Source: Gymnopus androsaceus JB14
Lineage: Eukaryota > Basidiomycota > Agaricomycetes > Agaricales > Omphalotaceae
Length of the DNA stretch: 34,685 nt
Assembly: GCA_009733575.1 (NCBI GenBank)
Contig: ML769915.1
Coordinates: forward strand, 1-34,685
Direction: 5' to 3'
Below, piece by piece: positions 29,536 to 34,685 of the stretch (its first letter is position 1; every line of letters starts with the position of its first letter). The notes beneath the pieces were generated by a model. It was not told where the DNA came from. It made no database searches and saw only the letters and a program-made list of their open reading frames with translations. Made by a program: the position numbers and the translations under genes.

Positions 29536-30300
29536 CATCAGCAAAACCTGGAAGTTCGCTGGAGAGGTCAGAGCATTGAATGGATGCTCTGGAGTGCTCT
29601 GGAGTGCTCTGGCTGCTCTGGCTGCTCTGAAGCTGTCCAAGCTGTCAAAACTAAGTTGATGCTGTCAAAACTGTCCTGATTGGAGTAATGTTAAGAGTTT
29701 TGCAGTTGGGTTGCCATAATTCAACTGTCAATATATATGCCAGTCAATGCTGTAAACGGAAAACATCATATAAAAGGTGTCGCCGTTCAACTCTGAGTTC
29801 AATGTTGGACTTGTACTTTTTTTCTTATTTCCTTCCAATGTCCATTCTCGCAACTTTGTTCAACTTTATTTCCTCCCAATGTAAGTTCTTATTTGTTTTC
29901 AGCATTAACTGATCAATATTTAGAAGTGTTCAATGGTTGTAGGGCAGAGGCTGGCTCGGAGAGTGGGAAATGGAGATGCAGAAATTGGGAAACAGCAACT
30001 ATAAGCTTACTACATAGCGTATTAGTACTTAGTCAGATTGCTCTGCCTCGGCAGCATATAATGACGACAATAAATGATGCATAGAAATTTTCTATTATTG
30101 TTGCATGGTTATGATCATTGATGTACTCTAATTGAATGGTACTTGGTATTGGTTTGGTACCCTGAACGTTGAATGATGGGTGGTCTCCAGAGAGCTCCAG
30201 AGTACTCTGGAGCTGCTTACCTTGCTCTGGCTGCTCCAGGAGCTCCAGGAGCTCTGGAGTACTCTGGAGCTCCCTGGAGAACCTCCAGGTTTTGCTGATG
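29536..30300. mobile_element. Element D: 765-bp element of the CATCAGCAAAACCTG family
   Basis: Starts CATCAGCAAAACCTGG and ends CCAGGTTTTGCTGATG. The left subterminal zone repeats GCTCTGGAGT/GCTCTGGCT; the right zone carries the complementary CTCCAGAG/GAGCTCCAGG units. Interior homologous to element C, including TATAAAAGG (about 29770), TTCAACTC, TTGTACTTTTTTTCTTA, a GTAAGT..TTTTCAG mini-intron candidate (29881-29904) and AATAAATGATGCATA. It lacks the hairpin insertion of C. It splits a block homologous to 14101-14520. Confidence 0.8.
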
Positions 30301-30416
30301 TGGGCTTTCTCGCTGAGTCTTACTCATGTATACAATTTACTTGTTACGAATGCTTGCTCATTAGTATATGCCATTTTTGAATAATATTATTCTTGAGCTA
30401 AATACTTGATGCAGCG

Positions 30417-30453
30417 AGTCGGGGATTGTTGTGCGTAAGCGCGATGTTACTGG
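30417..30453 (+). mobile_element. Helitron-like 3' terminus, copy 2
   Basis: AGTCGGGGATTGTTGTGCGT leads into a stem TTGTGC/GCGCGA around GTAA, then TGTTA and terminal CTGG followed by T. Relative to copy 1 at 14484 the stem bases differ on both sides yet still pair (with G-U), which supports a selected hairpin. Confidence 0.6.
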
Positions 30454-30454
30454 T

Positions 30455-30753
30455 GTAATAAGCTGGTCGCCTGCCAAGTACCCTGCGCCTACTACAGGAC
30501 TAATTTGTTCATGGTTTTTATTCAGATGACTGAACACTGTGCACTGAACTTCTATTATTTTGATTTTGCATGCTTCTCCCGTTGTGCCGAAAATCTACCT
30601 TCTCCAACGTGGGTCGAGCTCGTTTAGGAGCAATTGGGAGGGCGCGGTTGAGGGAGGGAGTAGCGCACCCAGTAACTAGTAAATTATTTACCCTGTACTA
30701 GTTACAATCCCCATCGCCTCCGGCAGTTCCGAGAACAGGACCACGCTGTGTAT

Positions 30754-30786
<33 letters not shown>

Positions 30787-30992
30787 CTCCAATTCTCGGC
30801 ACCCTTCTTGTAGATTTTGATTGAAGATTTCAGCGTGGTCCGGGACTATGGTGATCGCTTAAGCCTGAAACTGCAGTCGCAATAGATGTGGAGAATGCCT
30901 TGATACCCTACTGTACAAGGACAGATGACTTAGCACAAGGTAAGCAAGCAAGAATGCTGCTCAAAAAGGTCTACACTAATTGAAATCACTCT
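30455..30992. other. Non-coding stretch with a (TATC)8 array in nested inverted repeats
   Basis: No supported gene. Eight TATC units occupy 30755-30786. Around them, GGACCACGCTG (30738-30748) pairs with CAGCGTGGTCC (30831-30841), and CCGAGAA (30729) with TTCTCGG (30793). Confidence 0.6.
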
Positions 30993-31373
30993 GTGTCAAC
31001 AGTTATGAATATCTTTCTATGCAGGTTCAATCTGCCTTACCTTACATTGTGCTGCTCCCAATCCCCATCCCTTGCACTCTTTTTTGGTCTTTTCATCCGC
31101 AGCCTCCCTGATCAGGTTCGTGAAATCTCTATCGACTTTAATGCTGGAGCAACGGATGGCCCAGTAGACGAGGATTTAAACTTGAGAGATTGGGATGTGC
31201 TAGATGAGATATTGATACAGAAATACGAGGGAGGATCTTTGAATCGTGTCTGTTTCAGATGCACCACTCGGATGGTTTCTTGGGATGATCCTTCGTCCCT
31301 GACTCTGACCGAAGGGGAGGGAGGGTCCTGTGTGCAGCGATCGGTTAAAAAGTTGCCAAAAACAATGCTATAA
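30993..31373 (+). pseudogene. F-box/LRR-like C-terminal fragment
   Basis: IRSLPDQVREISIDFNAGAT and NLRDWDVLDEILIQKYEGGS are the kind of strand-turn-helix text found near the C-terminus of basidiomycete F-box proteins (a predicted R-x-I-x-F strand, then a DW-x-x-LDE helix). The N-terminal F-box and leucine-rich part are not found upstream, although an acceptor-like CAACAG precedes the frame at 31001. The 126-residue frame ends at 31373. Assignment is tentative; it could be an unrelated host remnant. Confidence 0.35.
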
Positions 31374-31539
31374 GGAAGGTCGTTCCCAGGCGCCACGTTT
31401 CGCCACGTTTTTCCTCATCCATGAAACATCTATTTCTGCTTCCGGCTTTTTCTCGTCTACCCCCATCCTTCTCATTAGACAGTGGCCTTTGACCTTCGGA
31501 ATCATGACTACGTTACAAGAAATCTATATTGAGACCCTA

Positions 31540-32030
31540 AGTGTTCCGATAACGTGACTTCAAATGACGGCGCGCCGCCGCCGAGCCATTTGAAGTCACG
31601 CTATAAGCCGTTAATGACGTATCTGCCGGAATAGCGTGAAGTTTAGTGTCAAGCGGCTTCACGCCATGGCCTCGGAGATCTCAGGTACGTCCATATCTGG
31701 GTAAATAGTTACCGGCGGAAAGGCCGACGAAGTCTAGACCGAGCTGACCGGGAATCTATGACTTTTTCCTGGTACTGTCCTCCTGTTTGCCCAGTGCCCA
31801 GGAAGACTTTGAGAGCTTCCTAGAGGACGTGAGAACAGTTCCATCTTAAGATGTAGGGCTCCAGACCTTCATCGAACTCCGACTACCCAAACTTAGTGAG
31901 AAGCAACAACGCGCTCGGCGCAAGTCAGTTCAAGCCAAGCCAATTACCAAATGCAGCAAGCCGCACTGTTTCTCGCGTCACGCTGATCCAAGTCACGCCG
32001 GGCCACGCCAAGCCGCGTCATCGGAACACT
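31540..32030. mobile_element. 491-bp MITE with AGTGTTCCGAT ends
   Basis: AGTGTTCCGATAACGTGACT at the left corresponds to AGTGTTCCGATGACGCGGCT on the complement of the right end (17 of 20). Subterminal CGTGACTT, CACGCC and GCGTGAAG motifs recur in both orientations. No ORF; no clear target duplication. Confidence 0.7.
31553..31600. repeat. Strong hairpin inside the 491-bp MITE
   Basis: CGTGACTTCAAATG (31553-31566) and CATTTGAAGTCACG (31587-31600) are perfect 14-base complements around a 20-base CG-rich loop. Confidence 0.85.
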
Positions 32031-32118
32031 ACCTCCGTCCCTCGTTGGATTTTACCTGAAGCTCACGATTTAAGGCGCGAACAACTTTCAAAGTTAAACA
32101 TATCAGACTTCTCCCCAA

Positions 32119-32954
32119 TTGATATTGATGGGAAGAAATAAGATTTATTTAATCGACGAAATACTTGATATGTGTTCCGCTCAACTTTCTAATGCACCTC
32201 CCGGATATGACTTATATCCATCCATTTGCTCATTGTATCAATCATGTTTTGGGAGTATTATCTATCGTTCACTTATCAAGTCTATCCCCGCTGAACCCCC
32301 CACCGAACGAGAATCCATCGTATACACTCATTCCCAATTCATTCCATCTATCAAGCAGGCCTTGACATCTTGCTCCTCTATTGATATCAAACATCTCTCC
32401 ACCGCCGTTTCAGTGAAAGCAGGCATTAAAAAGGGCTCACCCGTTTATCGCGTGAAAATCCGAAAACGGAATCATTTGACCTCCTCACACTACTCAGTAA
32501 GGTTTTTCAATACCACTTCCTCGCTTTGTATAATCTCTCAAATCAAACCCTTGTTGAGGTATTCATCAGCAAAAATACTGAGATACACGACCGTGTTGCT
32601 GAAAGTGATTTAGAATCATTGATTTTTGAAGTAATGGAAGGTCGTGGGTATCCTTCTTCGATACTCAATGCTATTCGCCATGCGCTCATTGTTTATGAAT
32701 CACGATTGGATGCTGGCCAACTGACCCCTGGCTCTTTCAACGACCGTAGACGACTGGACAGGAAGGAAGTACGTATTCAGCATGCTGCCGCCGAGGTGCA
32801 AGCTCTAGAAATCGCAAAGGATCAATGGCCCCAGCCCCTCCCTTATTCTACAATAATGGAATGTATTTCTTCATATCGTCAGTCAATCCAATTCGAGCCC
32901 CTCTCTATTTGCGCCTCATGTGGTACCAACGATCGCGCATTGATTGTGCAGTAA
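32119..32954 (+). pseudogene. Possible Helitron-type protein, N-terminal fragment, two frames
   Basis: Frame 1 (32119-32500) reads NAPPGYDLYPSICSLYQSCF, then ESIVYTHSQFIPSIKQALTS and VSVKAGIKKGSPVYRVKIRK. Frame 2 (32526-32954) continues HDRVAESDLESLIFEVMEGR, LNAIRHALIVYESRLDAGQL, AAAEVQALEIAKDQWPQPLP and ECISSYRQSI, ending SICASCGTND. A WP..P..ECI..YR..T..P..CA-x-C pattern is one I associate with the N-terminal region of basidiomycete Helitron proteins, before the Rep and helicase domains. No HUH Rep motif or helicase motif follows, so the fragment would be truncated. A hairpin terminus lies about 110 bases downstream. An alternative is an unrelated expanded gene family. Confidence 0.4.
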
Positions 32955-33061
32955 ATAGTTTGTTTCTTGATCTCAAACGTTTCGTGTTTGTATTCACAAT
33001 ATTTCATGGGTACGCGCTTCAACCAACGTTTGTGTATAATCGTTGTTCCTGACATTGGGCC

Positions 33062-33091
33062 TGTCGGGGATTGCCACTATAGTGGCGCTAA
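33062..33091 (+). repeat. GTCGGGGATTG plus palindrome, possible third Helitron-like end
   Basis: GTCGGGGATT is shared with the termini at 14484 and 30417. It is followed by the perfect palindrome GCCACTATAGTGGC (33073-33086) and CTAA (33088-33091). The following base is G rather than T, so it departs from the standard Helitron end. Confidence 0.4.
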
Positions 33092-33919
33092 GGATTCTTT
33101 TCGGATGCAGCCCATTGGCATGATCGTTCGATATTGGACCGCGTGCGGAAGCTACTGCCTCAGTCGGACAAGATGGGTATCATTGATGTTGACCATGCCA
33201 GGAGATTTTTTGAATTTTGACCAAATTTTGACTCGATTTTAATGAACTCCCATGGCTAACTTGTCTCGTAGTATACCCTGTACTATAGTGTATTATGGTA
33301 ACTTGAATTTACACTTTCAGAAGACTGTTCCAGGCGATGCCTTCATCCAAGTACCTCCTCTCAACACCACTACCGCTCGGACAAGAATTCAGCCAAGAAG
33401 TCAGCCAGACGCGCTCTCGTTATCTTCCCACTGTACATGTACTGGTAGTAGTAGATAAGCTCTTTGACGAGATATCAGAGAAAAACTATTGTCACATATT
33501 GTACTGTGTTGCCGATTCTACCAAGCCTCCGAGATCCATAGCTCCGAGCTACTCGAGCCGTTCAAGCCATCATTGTGATTCTGGATTTCGAAGTAGATAT
33601 CAGCCTTCCGGATCACCAGAAATGCCAATTTAGTCGTATCCCACTTTGTCGGTTAGTGATTTTGGAAGGTCTTTGCGACGAGGCTTGTGGTTGGATGTCC
33701 TATGGAAGGGTGAATTAGTTCCAGTACTAGTGGAATGAAGTATGAATCAAGTAGGAGAGCATTCAAACGGAAAAAATTGTCAAGGATGGATACGAGGTTC
33801 TGGATAATGACAGTGAGATCATTGCACTTTCCAAGTGTAAAGAGAGGAGGAACGCAGTGACACAAGATGCAGGTTTCAAGTTCATTTGACAGAACATTGT
33901 CGGCACTTGGCTCAACACA
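33092..33919. other. Gene-free stretch
   Basis: No supported gene. A minus-strand frame at 33653-33988 lacks motifs and begins inside the adjacent foldback element, so it is not called. Confidence 0.4.
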
Positions 33920-34586
33920 CCAAAAGCGCAAAAAAATCTGCTCGAAGGAAATACTAACTAATTTATGAAATTTCATGTCAAAAATCACTTATTGGTGAAA
34001 ATTGGAGTGAAATTTGATTATTCAGTCAAACGGTCTTGTTGCGTGAAGATATACATATCAGTACATTATTTAGATAAACTGAAGAAGGGCCTGAATTATA
34101 GTATATCTGAGCTCCTGAAATGGTAAATGATTTGTTATATATTGCAAGTCAAATCATTCCGAGTGAAATATTTCCTTTCAGGTGCATTTTCAGACAATAT
34201 AAAAATTTATATGAATAATCATCTTTCAGAATAACTGAAAGCCTCAACCACATTCATTTGTGGATTTTCAGTTATTCTGAAATATGATGATTCACACAAC
34301 TTTTCATATTGCCTGAAAATACACCTGAAAGCAGATGTTTCACTTGGAATGATTTGATTTGCAATATATAACAAATCATTTACCATTACAGGAGTTCAGA
34401 TAAACTATAATTCAGGCCCTTCTTCAGTTTATATAAATAATGTCCTGATATGTATGTTTTCACTCAACAAGACTGTTTGACTGAATAATCCAATTTCACT
34501 CAAATTTTCACTCATAAGTGATTTCTTACACAAAATTTTATAAATCAGTTAGTATTTCGTCCGAGCGGATTTTTTTGCACTTTCGG
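33920..34586. mobile_element. 667-bp foldback element with ~320-bp arms
   Basis: The left arm (33920-34240) and the complement of the right arm (34265-34586) align over nearly their full length, with scattered mismatches. Landmarks are GCAAAAAAATC near the tips, GATTATTCAGTCAAAC, CTGAAGAAGGGCCTGAATTA and AATGATTTGTTATATATTGC. The centre folds through CCACA..TGTGG. AT-rich; no ORF. No target duplication seen. Confidence 0.9.
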
Positions 34587-34685
34587 CGTGCAAGTAATCA
34601 AGCTGTGACTCTCCAACAGTCAATCCGTTCCAAATGTTCTGTGACGGGCGATAAACGAGCGATTGGATTCCAGGCTACATCATAC
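34587..34685. other. Right edge, nothing recognised
   Basis: Ninety-nine bases without a supported feature. Confidence 0.5.

Noticed and set aside
32566..32582. CATCAGCAAAAATACTG resembling the family terminus
   Set aside because: It differs in the last bases, has no partner end and lies within an open coding-like frame (FISKNTEIHD).
33653..33988. Minus-strand ORF of 111 codons
   Set aside because: Its first residues come from the foldback element's arm and the rest shows no motif; probably chance in AT-rich DNA.
1..34685. tRNA, rRNA or snRNA genes
   Set aside because: No cloverleaf with A and B box spacing or conserved rRNA core was recognised by eye on either strand.

Overview
The window looks like a repeat-rich, decaying tract of a filamentous basidiomycete (Agaricomycete) nuclear genome. 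The reasons are: short 45-60 bp GT..AG introns, a DUF6589-type gene, an RT-tyrosine-recombinase retroelement of a type I associate with mushroom-forming fungi, F-box/LRR-like genes of the basidiomycete style, and several DNA-transposon families. No bacterial operon structure, rRNA, tRNA or CRISPR array was seen. Family assignments rest on motifs recognised by eye, not on searches.

Layout. 1-3784: 5' part of a Ty3/gypsy LTR retrotransposon on the minus strand (LTR/leader, gag with a CCHC knuckle, protease, start of RT), running off the left edge. About 3916-9378: remains of a minus-strand hAT transposase broken by nested insertions. Three elements here (A, B, C) share the terminal sequence CATCAGCAAAACCTG, and C itself carries an 80-bp near-perfect hairpin. 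9558-10325: an unrecognised, probably non-transposon gene with one intron and a probable 1-nt frameshift. 11085-12718: an F-box/LRR-like pseudogene split by a 584-bp inverted-repeat element that contains TTAGGG repeats. 13065-16440: small repeats, unassigned ORFs, a Helitron-like 3' hairpin end and an LTR-like stretch. 16650-20741: a DUF6589-like pseudogene, cleanly interrupted by a 396-bp foldback element (E). 21078-23103: a RecQ-like helicase pseudogene convergent with it. 23275-28568: a DIRS-like retroelement (gag, RT-RNase H, tyrosine recombinase) with inverted ends. 28846-30300: a 261-bp MITE, then a conserved protein fragment interrupted by element D, then a second Helitron-like 3' end. 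30993-34685: an F-box-like fragment, a 491-bp MITE, a possible Helitron N-terminal fragment with a hairpin end, and a 667-bp foldback element.

How it fits together. Almost every coding region is dead, and the damage has one dominant style: in-frame TGA where the family usually has Arg, plus Arg-to-Cys and Arg-to-His changes at conserved positions. This is what CpG cytosine deamination produces. The most interesting structures are (1) the CATCAGCAAAACCTG family, whose members share ends but have different palindromic subterminal repeats; (2) the foldback insertion E with a 4-bp duplication whose removal rejoins the host reading frame; and (3) a convergent DUF6589/RecQ pair within a 10-kb block bracketed by an approximately 87-bp direct repeat, a candidate undescribed composite mobile unit.
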